Shown in pieces: positions 46,384 through 54,892 of a DNA stretch of 64,000 nucleotides; position 1 is the first letter of the stretch, and each line of letters starts with the position of its first letter. The notes beneath the pieces were generated by a model, which worked only from the letters and a program-made list of their open reading frames with translations, had not been told where the DNA came from and made no database searches. This DNA is from Microbacterium capsulatum. GTDB lineage: Bacteria; Actinomycetota; Actinomycetes; Actinomycetales; Microbacteriaceae. A program made the position numbers and the translations under genes. Location of the stretch: assembly GCF_030865425.1 (NCBI RefSeq), contig NZ_JAVFCB010000005.1, positions 153,974-217,973 on the forward strand, written 5' to 3'.

Positions 46384-47351
46384 TGAGTGCCACGCAGGCG
46401 ATCGTCACCGACGGTCGCACCAAGCGCGAGGTCGCGCGCGACACCCGCCGCCACGAGGCGATCGCGCAGAAGCGGCTCACGTCGAGAGGCGCCACGCTCG
46501 CCGCGGTGATCATCGCGGTCTTCTGGACGATCCCGACGCTCGGGCTGCTCGTCACGTCGTTCCGCCCCGGCGCCGACTCGAACAGCACCGGCTGGTGGAC
46601 GGTGTTCGTGAACCCGTCGTTCACGCTGCAGAACTACGCGGACGCCCTCACCTCGGGCGGCACGGCCCTCACGCTGGGGGCATCGTTCCTGAACTCGCTC
46701 GCGATCACGATCCCGGCGACCGTCGTCCCGATCTTCATCGCCTCGCTCGCCGCGTACGGCTTCGCCTGGATGAGCTTCAAGGGTAAGAACCTCGTGTTCG
46801 TGTTCGTCTTCGCCCTGCAGATCGTGCCCATCCAGATGGCGCTCGTGCCCCTGCTGTCGATGTTCTCGCGCGGGCTCACGCTGTTCGGCACGCAGATCTT
46901 CCCCGGACTCGAGCTGCGCGACGTGGATCACAGCTTCGCGACGGTGTGGATCGCGCACGCGATCTTCGCGATGCCGCTGGCGATCTTCATGCTGCACAAC
47001 TTCATCGCGGAGATCCCTGGCGAGATCGTCGAGGCCGCGCGCGTGGACGGGGCCGGTCACGGGCAGATCTTCTTCAGCATCATCCTGCCGCTGGCGATGC
47101 CGGCGATCGCCTCGTTCGCGATCTTCCAGTTCCTCTGGGTCTGGAACGACCTGCTCGTGGCGACGATCTTCGCGCCGGAGTCGTCGCTGCCGCTGACCCA
47201 GACGCTGAACTCGCTGTCGGGGTCGTGGGGCGACAAGTGGTTCCTGCAGTCGGCGGGAACCTTCATCTCGATCATCGTCCCGCTCATCGTGTTCTTCGCC
47301 CTGCAGCGGTTCTTCGTCCGCGGCCTGCTGGCCGGCGCGACGAAGGGCTAG
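46383..47351 (+). CDS. Sugar ABC transporter permease
   Basis: 322 residues from ATG 46383, sharing its A with the TGA of the previous gene. Six segments; the CUT1 coupling motif is EIVEAARVDGAGHGQIFFSIILP. Between segments 2 and 3 FMLHNFIAEIPGE precedes it. A polar N-terminus of about 35 residues is cytoplasmic. No ATP-binding gene is in the cluster, so a shared MsiK-like ATPase from elsewhere must energise it (inference from known actinobacterial CUT1 systems). Confidence 0.92.
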   Translation: MSATQAIVTDGRTKREVARDTRRHEAIAQKRLTSRGATLAAVIIAVFWTIPTLGLLVTSFRPGADSNSTGWWTVFVNPSFTLQNYADALTSGGTALTLGASFLNSLAITIPATVVPIFIASLAAYGFAWMSFKGKNLVFVFVFALQIVPIQMALVPLLSMFSRGLTLFGTQIFPGLELRDVDHSFATVWIAHAIFAMPLAIFMLHNFIAEIPGEIVEAARVDGAGHGQIFFSIILPLAMPAIASFAIFQFLWVWNDLLVATIFAPESSLPLTQTLNSLSGSWGDKWFLQSAGTFISIIVPLIVFFALQRFFVRGLLAGATKG

Positions 47352-47372
47352 CGACACTCCCGTGGATCCGGG

Positions 47373-47394
47373 CCCTTCGACAGGCTCGGGGACC
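47373..47394. repeat. Dispersed 22-bp repeat, copy 3 (intergenic)
   Basis: CCCTTCGACAGGCTCGGGGACC, same as copy 1 in pcrA, in the short gap between the sugar permease and PAP2 genes. GGATCC occurs on both sides, forming a larger palindrome GTGGATCC...GGATCCAC (47362-47402). Confidence 0.9.
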
Positions 47395-47416
47395 GGATCC
47401 ACGGAAGAATGGCCGG

Positions 47417-48067
47417 ATGACCCGTCGGATCGCGCTCGTCCTCGGCATCGTCGGGGTGACGGTCGCCCTCGCCACCGGCCTGCTCATCGCCGTGCAGCCC
47501 GGGCTGGTCGTCTCGCTCGACGACGCCTGGAACCTGGAGATGGTGGAGTGGCGCGGCCCGGTGCTGGTCGGCTGGGCGCTCGTCATGAACGTGCTCGGCG
47601 GCGGGTGGGTGGCGACAATCCTCACGCCGCTCGCCGTCGCGGCGCTCGCCTGGCTGCTGCGCGGCTGGCGCGGTGCGGCGTTCGCCCTCATCGGCTTCCT
47701 CGTCAGCGCGGGCCTCGTGCAGGTCGTGAAGAACGCGCTCGGGCGGGCGCGTCCGCAGGACCTGCTCGTCGCCTCGGACTTCGGATCCTTCCCCTCCGGA
47801 CATACCGCGAACGCCGCGGCCCTGGCGGTCGTGCTCTGGTTCCTGTTCCCGTCGCTGATCACCGCGCTCTGCGGGGCGGTGTGGACGATCGCGATGGGGT
47901 TCTCGCGCACGGTGCTCAGCGTGCACTGGTTCAGCGACACGGTCGGCGGAGCGCTCATCGGCGCGGGAGCGGCGTTCCTCCTCGCCGCGGTGCTGTGGCG
48001 CTGGGCACGGCACCCGGAGCGTCTCGCGTCGGAGCACGGCGACGGGCAGGATCCGTCGCGTCGCTAG
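47417..48067 (+). CDS. PAP2 family phosphatase
   Basis: 216 residues from ATG 47417. The three PAP2 motifs are KNALGRARPQD, FPSGHTANAA, and SRTVLSVHWFSDTVGG, with catalytic His in the last two and a neighbouring Arg, Lys and Asp intact. Five or six membrane segments. It should dephosphorylate a lipid phosphate (phosphatidate, undecaprenyl diphosphate or similar) on the outer face of the membrane. Separate from the importer operon by the dispersed repeat. Confidence 0.9.
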   Translation: MTRRIALVLGIVGVTVALATGLLIAVQPGLVVSLDDAWNLEMVEWRGPVLVGWALVMNVLGGGWVATILTPLAVAALAWLLRGWRGAAFALIGFLVSAGLVQVVKNALGRARPQDLLVASDFGSFPSGHTANAAALAVVLWFLFPSLITALCGAVWTIAMGFSRTVLSVHWFSDTVGGALIGAGAAFLLAAVLWRWARHPERLASEHGDGQDPSRR

Positions 48068-48106
48068 GCTGAGGGGAACCGCAACTCCGCGACCGAAGGG
48101 GCCCTC

Positions 48107-48715
48107 GTGGCGCGCATCCGACCGTTCCGAACCGATGACGTCGACGGCCTGTACGACGTGTGCGTGAAGACCGCGGACGTCGGGCGGGATGCCACCGGCA
48201 TGCTCGAGGACGACCGGCTCTGGGGCGACCTGTTCGCGGTGCCCTACGCCGTGCAGGACCCCGATCTGTGCTGGATCGTGGAGTCGGACGACGGGCGGGT
48301 GATCGGCTACGTCGTCGCGACGGACGACACGGACGCCTTCGCCGCGTGGTTCCGCGACGCGTGGTGGCCGTCTCGGGTGGTGCGCTACCGCCGCTCGGGC
48401 GCCGCGGAGCCCACGGCCCAGGACCGCTTCCTCACGTACGGAGACCGGATGGCGCCGCGTGGCAGCGCGGTCGTCCGCGAGTATCCGGCGCACCTGCACA
48501 TCGACCTGCTCCCCGAGACGCAGGGCCAGGGCCTCGGCCGTAGGCTCATCGACACGCTGCTCGCCGAGCTCGGCCGACGCGGCGTGGCCGGGCTGCACCT
48601 CGGGATGAACGCCGACAACGCCGCGGCGGGCGCGTTCTACGAGCGTCTCGGCTTCGAGCTGCTGTCCTCCGGCGCGGGGAGCACCGAGTACGGGATCCGG
48701 ATCCCCGCCGCCTGA
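48107..48715 (+). CDS. GNAT family N-acetyltransferase
   Basis: 202 residues from GTG 48107. Acetyl-CoA binding motif A is HIDLLPETQGQGLGRRLIDTL near residue 127, then LHLGMNADNAAAGAFYERLGFELL. The N-terminal half is a diverged GNAT arm with DVDGLYDVCVKTADVG. Resembles the O-GlcNAcase-associated acetyltransferase-like group, but the substrate is unknown. TAGGCT at 48064-48069 may be its -10; GAAGGGG upstream of GTG is the SD. Confidence 0.85.
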   Translation: MARIRPFRTDDVDGLYDVCVKTADVGRDATGMLEDDRLWGDLFAVPYAVQDPDLCWIVESDDGRVIGYVVATDDTDAFAAWFRDAWWPSRVVRYRRSGAAEPTAQDRFLTYGDRMAPRGSAVVREYPAHLHIDLLPETQGQGLGRRLIDTLLAELGRRGVAGLHLGMNADNAAAGAFYERLGFELLSSGAGSTEYGIRIPAA

Positions 48716-48740
48716 CGCCGCCGCGTCCGTGCGCGTCGGC

Positions 48741-49109
48741 TCAGTGCGCGAGCGCGGTCCACAGCACGGCGCTGAGTGCGGCGAACCCGGCGGCGACGAC
48801 GAACAGCGTCATCGTGAGCGGCAGCGCGCCCGAGGGGAGCGCGACGCGGTCGTGCCCGGCAGTGGTGAGCGTGCGATGCACGGTGACGTGCCGGCGGTGC
48901 GCCCACACCATGATGCCGACGGCGACCGCGGCACCGGCGCCGGCGGGGATGAGAGCCCACTCGCCCAGCAGCTCGGGCAGGATCCGCACGGCAGCGATCG
49001 CGCCGATCAGCAGCGCGAGGGCGGTGCGGCGCCAGGCCAGGGCGGTGCGCTCCGGCTGCATCCCCTTGTCGAAGATCTCGGACTCCGACGGATCCATCCC
49101 CGCGCTCAC
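48741..49109 (-). CDS. DUF202 family membrane protein (second of pair)
   Basis: 122 residues from GTG 49109. The DUF202 entry MQPERTALAWRRTALALLIGA is clear, and three hydrophobic segments follow. The start overlaps the stop of the preceding gene (GTGA), implying translational coupling. DUF202/YidH proteins are small membrane proteins of unknown role, often paired as here. Confidence 0.85.
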   Translation of the reverse strand: MSAGMDPSESEIFDKGMQPERTALAWRRTALALLIGAIAAVRILPELLGEWALIPAGAGAAVAVGIMVWAHRRHVTVHRTLTTAGHDRVALPSGALPLTMTLFVVAAGFAALSAVLWTALAH

Positions 49110-49504
49110 CGGAACAGCACGCCCAGGAGCACGAGCAGCCCGACCACGAGGACCGCGATCCCGATCGGGAGGGAGAGCGCCGCGGAAGGCAGCGGCCGGG
49201 CCCGGCGCAGCGCCCGTTCCGCGCGCTCCCAGCCGAACCAGGCCTGCACGGGCGTGAGGATGCCGGTCGCGATGAGGACGAGCGAGGCCGCCAGGCGGAA
49301 CCCGGGATGGATCCCCAGGCCCAGGGACTCGAGCGCGACGCCGCCGGCGAGCAGGGCGAGGGACGTGCGGATCCAGGCCAGGTAGGTGCGCTCGTTGGCG
49401 AGCGTGAAGCGGGCGTCCGGCTCGGCGCCCTCCCGGTACACGCGCTGCGGGAACCGCCGGTCCGGCTGCTCCGTGGGCTCCGGGGCGGGGGAGGGGGCGT
49501 CCAT
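49106..49504 (-). CDS. DUF202 family membrane protein (first of pair)
   Basis: 132 residues from ATG 49504; TATCCT lies seven bases ahead (leaderless). The DUF202 signature is DARFTLANERTYLAWIRTSLALLAGG, then two further hydrophobic segments. A proline- and charge-rich N-terminus of about 25 residues is cytoplasmic. Forms a heteromeric pair with the overlapping downstream gene, by inference from the coupling. Confidence 0.87.
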   Translation of the reverse strand: MDAPSPAPEPTEQPDRRFPQRVYREGAEPDARFTLANERTYLAWIRTSLALLAGGVALESLGLGIHPGFRLAASLVLIATGILTPVQAWFGWERAERALRRARPLPSAALSLPIGIAVLVVGLLVLLGVLFR

Positions 49505-49528
49505 GTGCACGAGGATACCCGGACATGA

Positions 49529-49575
49529 CGAAGGCCCCGGTCCCCCAGCGGTGTTCAGGGGAGTCAGGGCCTTCG
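49529..49575. terminator. Terminator hairpin beside tRNA-Ser
   Basis: CGAAGGCCC (49529-49537) pairs with GGGCCTTCG (49567-49575) across an imperfect inner part. On the minus strand it follows the tRNA 3' end by four bases. Confidence 0.6.
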
Positions 49576-49578
49576 GTC

Positions 49579-49666
49579 TGGCGGTGACGGCGGGATTCGA
49601 ACCCGCGGTTGCTTGCACAACACACGCTTTCCAAGCGTGCTCCTTCGGCCGCTCGGACACGTCACC
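49579..49666 (-). tRNA. tRNA-Ser(GGA)
   Basis: Minus strand reads GGTGACG acceptor arm, a D arm with GTCCGAGCGGCCGAAGG, the anticodon stem-loop GCACGCTTGGAAAGCGTGT with anticodon GGA, a long variable arm, TTCGAATCC in the T loop and CGTCACC closing the acceptor with discriminator G. CCA is encoded (complement 49579-49581). The long variable arm confirms class II serine identity. Confidence 0.97.
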
Positions 49667-49786
49667 AGGAGTACAACCTGATCATCCTATCCGATCCCGC
49701 GGCGCTCCTCGGACACGGGGCTTCGCGGACGCGGGCGCCCGGCGGCCCCGCGTGCCAGGATGAGAAACGACCGCGAAGGAGCAGAC

Positions 49787-51175
49787 GTGGCGAGCCCGGG
49801 TGATGAGCAGACGTCGGAGCAGCACGCTTCACGCCGTCGCTGGGCGCTGCAGATGCAGCAGCCGCTGCCGTCGTCCACCGTGTTCGACCGGATCGCGTTC
49901 CTCGTCGGTACGGCCTCGGCGGTCTGGCTCGCCGTCATCATCGCGATCCAGGGCTTCCGCTATCCCTGGTCCGTGCTGCTGTTCATCCCGGTCTGGGCGA
50001 TCATGGCCTACCTCGTGCTGCCGCGCCTGCATCGGCTGCTCTCGGATCTCTACGTTCCGGACTACTTCTTCGGGCGCACCCGCACGGCGGACGGGCTGCT
50101 GGGCGACCCGGTCAACCTCGGCGTGGACGGATCGGCGGAGCAGCTCGACGACGTGATGACGCGGGCGGGCTGGCATCGCGCCGACGAGATCACCGCGGCG
50201 TCGACGTGGGGGATCATCGCATCGACGCTGACCCGGCGCAGCTATCCGACCGCGCCGGTGTCGCCGCTCATGCTGTTCGGACGCCGGCACGACGTCGCCT
50301 ACCAGCAGGAGGTCGCCGGCAACCCGAAGCAGCGCCACCACGTGCGGTACTGGCACTGCCCTCCCGGCTGGCTGCTGCCCGGCGGTGCGAAGACCGACTG
50401 GCTCGGGGCGGGCACCTACGACACCGATGTCGGGCTCAGCTTCTTCACCCTGCAGGTCACGCACCGCATCGACGAGAACACCGACATCGAGCGCGACTTC
50501 GTCGTCGCGAGCGCCAGGGACGCGGATCCCGCGGTGCGGGTGCGCGATCTCCGCGACTTCACCACCGGCTACCACTCCCGCAACGGCGGCGGTGACCGGT
50601 TCATCACGGACGGGCACCTGCCGATCCTCGACCTGACCGCGGTGCCGACCGCGGGGCCGGATCCGTCCGTGCCGTCGCCGGATGCGGTCCCGGATCCGGA
50701 GGGACACGGTGCCGCCGCGCTCCGTGCCGTCGCGCAGACGTCGATGCGCCGGGCGCCGCTGTCGACCGTCGTCGCGGTGGCCGTGGTCGCGCTCGGCGGG
50801 TTCATCGACCTCGTCGCGCTCGTGGTCGGGGTGCTGCTGGACGCCGAGACCGTGGCGGTCGTCACGAACGGGGATCCGGGGGCGCAGATCCTGCTCGCGG
50901 TCGTCCTCACGTTCGCGGTGGCGCTGACCCTCGCGCAGCTCGTGATGGCGTGGTTCACGCTGCGCGGCGGGCGACGGTCCCGCGCCGTGCTCATGGTGCT
51001 GCTCGCGATCGGCGTGCTGTCCACCGCGATCGAGTACCTGAACGGGAGCGTGACGCTGGGGTTCAACGGGACGCTGCTCTCCGCGTCGCTGCTGTGCCTC
51101 GCGCTGCTCGCGCTGTCCAGCGAGTCGGCCGGGGCCTGGGCGCGCCGGCGTCGCCGCGGCGTGGCCGGGGACTGA
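49787..51175 (+). CDS. LssY C-terminal domain membrane protein
   Basis: 462 residues from GTG 49787, chosen because GAAGGAG stands six bases before it; the in-frame ATG 49760 has no SD. Two N-terminal hydrophobic segments (FLVGTASAVWLAVIIAIQGF, SVLLFIPVWAIMAYLVL), then the LssY-C domain with AGWHRADEITAASTWGIIA, APVSPLMLFGRRHDVAYQQE, and RHHVRYWHC; four more hydrophobic segments close the protein. LssY-C often occurs fused to PAP2 or DedA proteins; its function is not known. PAP2 and DedA genes are found separately in this window. Confidence 0.85.
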   Translation: MASPGDEQTSEQHASRRRWALQMQQPLPSSTVFDRIAFLVGTASAVWLAVIIAIQGFRYPWSVLLFIPVWAIMAYLVLPRLHRLLSDLYVPDYFFGRTRTADGLLGDPVNLGVDGSAEQLDDVMTRAGWHRADEITAASTWGIIASTLTRRSYPTAPVSPLMLFGRRHDVAYQQEVAGNPKQRHHVRYWHCPPGWLLPGGAKTDWLGAGTYDTDVGLSFFTLQVTHRIDENTDIERDFVVASARDADPAVRVRDLRDFTTGYHSRNGGGDRFITDGHLPILDLTAVPTAGPDPSVPSPDAVPDPEGHGAAALRAVAQTSMRRAPLSTVVAVAVVALGGFIDLVALVVGVLLDAETVAVVTNGDPGAQILLAVVLTFAVALTLAQLVMAWFTLRGGRRSRAVLMVLLAIGVLSTAIEYLNGSVTLGFNGTLLSASLLCLALLALSSESAGAWARRRRRGVAGD

Positions 51176-51179
51176 TCGC

Positions 51180-51641
51180 TCAGAGCAGCTGCTCCACGCG
51201 ATACGGGACCATCTCCCGCATGACCAGGCCCGTGCTGGTGCGCTTGACTCCGTCGACGTCCAGGATCCGGCCCGCGATGCGATACAGGTCTTCCGCGTCC
51301 CGCGCGGCGACCCGGATGAGGAGGTCGGTGACCCCCGAGAGGCCCAGCACCTCGACCACCTCGGGGATGCCGGCGAGCGCCGCGCCGACGCTGTCGAGCT
51401 TGCGCTGGGTCACCCGGGTGACGATGTAGGCGCCGAGCGGATACCCGAGGAAGGCGGGGTCGATCCTGCGCTCCAAGGACCGCAGGACTCCGTCCCGCTC
51501 GTAGCGGTCCAGACGCGCCCGCACGGTGTTGCGGGCGAGTCCGGTGGCCTCGGCGAGGGCGACGATCGTCGCGGTGGGGGATCGGATCAGCTGGCGCAGC
51601 AGCGAGGAGTCCGAGCGGTCGGCGGGTCGATGCGTCATCAT
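51180..51641 (-). CDS. Lrp/AsnC family regulator
   Basis: 153 residues from ATG 51641. The HTH is LLRQLIRSPTATIVALAEATG then LARNTVRARLDRYERDGVL; the RAM ligand domain has LGAYIVTRVTQRKLDSVG and VLGLSGVTDLLIRVAARDAEDLY. Lrp proteins bind amino acids and usually control the adjacent gene, here the divergent AceE-like E1 at 51865. In Pseudomonas putida the Lrp-type MdeR controls mdeAB (methionine gamma-lyase plus an AceE-like E1), a striking parallel to this region (recalled, not checked). Confidence 0.92.
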   Translation of the reverse strand: MMTHRPADRSDSSLLRQLIRSPTATIVALAEATGLARNTVRARLDRYERDGVLRSLERRIDPAFLGYPLGAYIVTRVTQRKLDSVGAALAGIPEVVEVLGLSGVTDLLIRVAARDAEDLYRIAGRILDVDGVKRTSTGLVMREMVPYRVEQLL

Positions 51642-51703
51642 GATCAAGTCCGTTCACGGCGTCGGCGCGATTCTGCGCCATATGATCAGTATCCTCCTCA
51701 GGT

Positions 51704-51744
51704 ATTGTCCAGAGCGATCTCTGCTGATGCAATATTGCGACAAT
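51704..51744. promoter_or_regulatory. Candidate Lrp/AsnC operator
   Basis: ATTGTC (51704-51709) and GACAAT (51739-51744) face each other, with the perfect palindrome GCAATATTGC (51729-51738) inside. It lies in an AT-rich island between the divergent regulator and E1 genes. Confidence 0.5.
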
Positions 51745-51864
51745 CTGCTTCTACGAATGCTTCGCCTCGATCCGTGACGGACGATCGGGCGGGAGTCCCC
51801 ACAAGGGCCTGGCATGGAGGGCGCGGCGAGGACGCCGTGACGCCCCGTCCCGAGGAGGATCCCG

Positions 51865-54201
51865 ATGACCCCGCTCACCGCCACAGAGCTCGCCACGGCT
51901 CCGTCCGCCGATCCCGCGCTGGTCGCCCTCGCCGAGGTCGAGCGGCGCGTGCTCTGGCTGGCGACCTCGATGGTGCACCACGCCAACCGCGTGCGTCCCA
52001 ACCCCTCCGGGCTCAAGGTGGGCGGCCACCAGGCGTCCAGCGCATCGATGGCGACGATCATGACGGAGCTGTGGTTCGAGCAGCTGCGTCCCGAGGACAG
52101 GGTGTCCGTCAAGCCGCACGCCTCTCCCGTGCTGCACGCGATCAATTACCTGCTGGGCGGGCTCGAAGAACGGCACATGACGTCGCTCCGTCAGTTCGGC
52201 GGCGTGCAGAGCTACCCCAGCCGGACGAAGGATCCGGACGTGGTCGACTACTCGACCGGTTCCGTCGGGATCGGTGCCACCGCTCCGATCTGGGGCGCCA
52301 TCGCCCGTCGCTACGCCTCGTCGCTGTCCGGTGCCTCGGCACGCGGCCGCCAGTACTCGCTGGTCGGCGACGCGGAGCTCGACGAGGGGGCGGTGTGGGA
52401 GGCGCTGCTGGACACCCGCGTGCAGGAGCTCGGCGAGATCGTCTGGATCGTCGACCTGAACCGGCAGTCCCTGGACCGGGTCGTCCCCGACATCGCCGCC
52501 GGGAAACTGGAGCGCATGTTCGACGCCGTCGGCTGGCAGGTGATCACGGTCGCGTTCGGACGCCGGCTGGAGGAGGTGTTCGCGCTCCCCGGCGGTGGGG
52601 CGCTGCGCACCCGCATCCTGGACATGCCCAACCCGGAGTACCAGCGACTCCTGCGCTGCCCGATCGAAGAGCTTCGCCGGCGCCTGCCCGGTGAGGGATC
52701 CGGATCCGACGCGATCCGGTCCCTCCTGTCCGGGATCGGGGACGACGATCTGCGCGCCGCGATCCGCAACCTCGGCGGGCACGACCTGACGGCCCTGCGG
52801 GATGCTTTCGCGCAGATCGACGACGCACGCCCGACCGTGATCATCGCGTACACGATCAAGGGCCACGGGCTGCCCACCGAGGGGCATCCGCAGAATCACT
52901 CCTCGCTGCTGACCGTGGAGCAGTACGCCGAGCTGGGCGCTCGGCTCGGCGAGGATCCCTCCGCACCCTGGCAGCGGTTCGCCGAGGACAGTGACGCGGG
53001 GAGGCTGTGCGCCCGGGTCGCGGAGCGGCTCGCCCGCCCGGAGGTCCCGAACGCCGCGGTTCCGGCCGTTCCCGTCGACTTCGGCAGGACCCCGACGGGA
53101 ACCGGCACCACGCAGGCCGCACTCGGGCGCGTGCTGCTCGATCTCACCCGATCCGCTCCGGACGTCGCCCGCCGCGTCGTCACCGCGAGCCCCGACGTCA
53201 GCTCGAGCACCAACCTCGCGGGATGGCTGAACAAGGTCGGCGTCTGGTCGACGAGCGCCCGGCCGGACTGGTTCGACGACGACGGCGAGACGATCATGCA
53301 CTGGCGGGAGCGTCCCAGCGGGCAGCACATCGAGCTGGGCATCGCGGAGGTGAATCTGGTCAGCCTCATCGGCGAGCTCGGCGCGACCTGGAGCCGCTGG
53401 GGGCAGCCGCTGTATCCCATCGGCGTCCTGTACGACCCCTTCGTGGAACGTGCGCTCGAACCGTGGTCGTACGGCATCTACGCCGGCGGCCAGTCGATCC
53501 TCGTCGGCACGCCCTCCGGGGTGAGCCTGGCCGGTGAGGGCGGCGCGCACCAGTCCATCAAGACGCCCTCGATCGGCCTCGAGCAGCCCGAGTGCACGAG
53601 CTGGGAACCGGCGTTCGCGCAGGACGTGGAGTGGATGCTCCTCGCCGCCATGGCGCAGATGGGCCGCCCCGGAGGGCGCTCGGCCTATCTGCGGCTGTCG
53701 ACCAAGCCCGTCGACCAGCGCCTTGCCGCGATCCCGGCGGACCCGGCGGCGCGGGAGCGCCGGCGCCGTCAGGTCGTCGCCGGAGGCTTCCGGCTGCGCG
53801 CCGTCGATCATCCCCGCGCCACCCTCGTCGTGATGGGCGCGATGGTGCCGGAAGCCCTCGCCGCGGCCGACCGCCTCGAGGCGCAGGGACGCCCGGTCGA
53901 CGTGGTCTGCGTCACGAGCCCGAGCCTCCTCTTCGAGGCGCTGCGTGCGCGCGACGGCGACGGGGAGGGCGGAAGCTGGATCCTCGACCAGATCCTCCCG
54001 GCGGACCGCGCCGTGCCGATGGTGACGGTGCTCGACGGGCACCCGCACGCCCTCGCGTTCCTCGCCGGCGTGCGCGGGGTGCCGGCGAGGCACCTGGGCG
54101 TCAGCCGCTTCGGGCAGGCCGGCGACCTGGGCGACGTCTACCGTCACCACGGGATCGACGTCGACAGCATCGTCCGCGCCGCCCTCGACCTCACGGACTG
54201 A
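51865..54201 (+). CDS. AceE-like 2-oxoacid dehydrogenase E1 (transketolase family), short N-terminus
   Basis: 778 residues against about 890 for E. coli AceE. The first aligned part is ALAEVERRVLWLATSMVHHA and LKVGGHQASSASMATIM, matching AceE from roughly residue 80 on; the N-terminal E2-binding region is absent. The thiamine-diphosphate motif is GDAELDEGAVWEALL and ends in NRQSLDRVV. Later blocks are QHIELGIAEVNLVSLIGELG and GTPSGVSLAGEGGAHQSIKT. SD GAGGAGG precedes ATG. No E2 or E3 gene is near, so it may decarboxylate a 2-oxoacid (for example 2-oxobutyrate, as proposed for MdeB) with another acceptor, or borrow a complex. Lrp-type regulator divergent. Confidence 0.85.
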   Translation: MTPLTATELATAPSADPALVALAEVERRVLWLATSMVHHANRVRPNPSGLKVGGHQASSASMATIMTELWFEQLRPEDRVSVKPHASPVLHAINYLLGGLEERHMTSLRQFGGVQSYPSRTKDPDVVDYSTGSVGIGATAPIWGAIARRYASSLSGASARGRQYSLVGDAELDEGAVWEALLDTRVQELGEIVWIVDLNRQSLDRVVPDIAAGKLERMFDAVGWQVITVAFGRRLEEVFALPGGGALRTRILDMPNPEYQRLLRCPIEELRRRLPGEGSGSDAIRSLLSGIGDDDLRAAIRNLGGHDLTALRDAFAQIDDARPTVIIAYTIKGHGLPTEGHPQNHSSLLTVEQYAELGARLGEDPSAPWQRFAEDSDAGRLCARVAERLARPEVPNAAVPAVPVDFGRTPTGTGTTQAALGRVLLDLTRSAPDVARRVVTASPDVSSSTNLAGWLNKVGVWSTSARPDWFDDDGETIMHWRERPSGQHIELGIAEVNLVSLIGELGATWSRWGQPLYPIGVLYDPFVERALEPWSYGIYAGGQSILVGTPSGVSLAGEGGAHQSIKTPSIGLEQPECTSWEPAFAQDVEWMLLAAMAQMGRPGGRSAYLRLSTKPVDQRLAAIPADPAARERRRRQVVAGGFRLRAVDHPRATLVVMGAMVPEALAAADRLEAQGRPVDVVCVTSPSLLFEALRARDGDGEGGSWILDQILPADRAVPMVTVLDGHPHALAFLAGVRGVPARHLGVSRFGQAGDLGDVYRHHGIDVDSIVRAALDLTD

Positions 54202-54214
54202 GGCGGCCCGGGCG

Positions 54215-54877
54215 TCAGCGCGACGCGGCGACGAAGGCGGCGACCGCGTCGAGGTCCTTCTCGAAGCCTCCGCCCGGGAGCGCGCGGTTCGTGTGCGTCA
54301 GCGAGTCCACGCCCCACGGGCGCACCGCGCGGATCGCCTCGGCCACGTTCGCGGCCGAGAGGCCTCCGGCGAGCACCACGGGCACGTCGACGGCTTCGAC
54401 GATGCCGGCGCTGCGGGACCAGTCGTGTGTGACGCCGGCGGCGCCGACGCCCTGCACGTCGGGCGTGTACGAGTCGAGGATCAGAAAGTCGGCGACCTCG
54501 GCGTACGCGATCGCCATGGCGAGGTCGTCGTCCGCGCCCACGGCGATCGCCTGCATGATCTCCATGCCCTCGGGGAGCATGCCGCGCAGACGCCGCACCG
54601 CCTTCGGATCCACGGCGCCGACCTCTCCGCACAGGTGCAGGATGTCCGGTCCCACCGCGTGGGCCATGCGGGCGATCTCGTCCAGGTCGCTCTCCACGCT
54701 CAGCGCGACGGAGCGGGCGCGACCGCGCAGCGCCGTCACGGCCTCGGCCGCGACGTCCTCGCCGATCTGCCCGGGCAGTCCCACGGTCGTCGGCGTGAGG
54801 CCGACGTGGTTCACGCCGCGCTCGGCGAGCGCGACCGCCTCTGCGGCGGACTGCGCGGTGTAGATCTGGACGATCAT
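54215..54877 (-). CDS. TrpF-like (phosphoribosylanthranilate isomerase family) protein without catalytic Cys
   Basis: 220 residues of TIM-barrel PRAI type. The end matches TrpF well: VPVVLAGGLSAANVAEAIRA and a phosphate-binding Gly-Gly region; the catalytic Asp lies in FLILDSYTP and the GGtG-DW block in GVGAAGVTHDW. The TrpF KICG start, which holds the general-base Cys, reads VQIYT here. So tryptophan synthesis is unlikely, and no other trp gene is present. An isomerase or aldolase for an amino-sugar or sugar phosphate is plausible because true TrpF does an Amadori rearrangement. Probably cotranscribed with the RpiR gene 15 bases upstream. Confidence 0.75.
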   Translation of the reverse strand: MIVQIYTAQSAAEAVALAERGVNHVGLTPTTVGLPGQIGEDVAAEAVTALRGRARSVALSVESDLDEIARMAHAVGPDILHLCGEVGAVDPKAVRRLRGMLPEGMEIMQAIAVGADDDLAMAIAYAEVADFLILDSYTPDVQGVGAAGVTHDWSRSAGIVEAVDVPVVLAGGLSAANVAEAIRAVRPWGVDSLTHTNRALPGGGFEKDLDAVAAFVAASR

Positions 54878-54892
54878 GGGTCTCCTCGGGGA

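Noticed and set aside
49579..49666. tRNA-Ser as attachment site of an integrated element
   Set aside because: No integrase, no repeated tRNA end and no foreign-looking gene block beside it.
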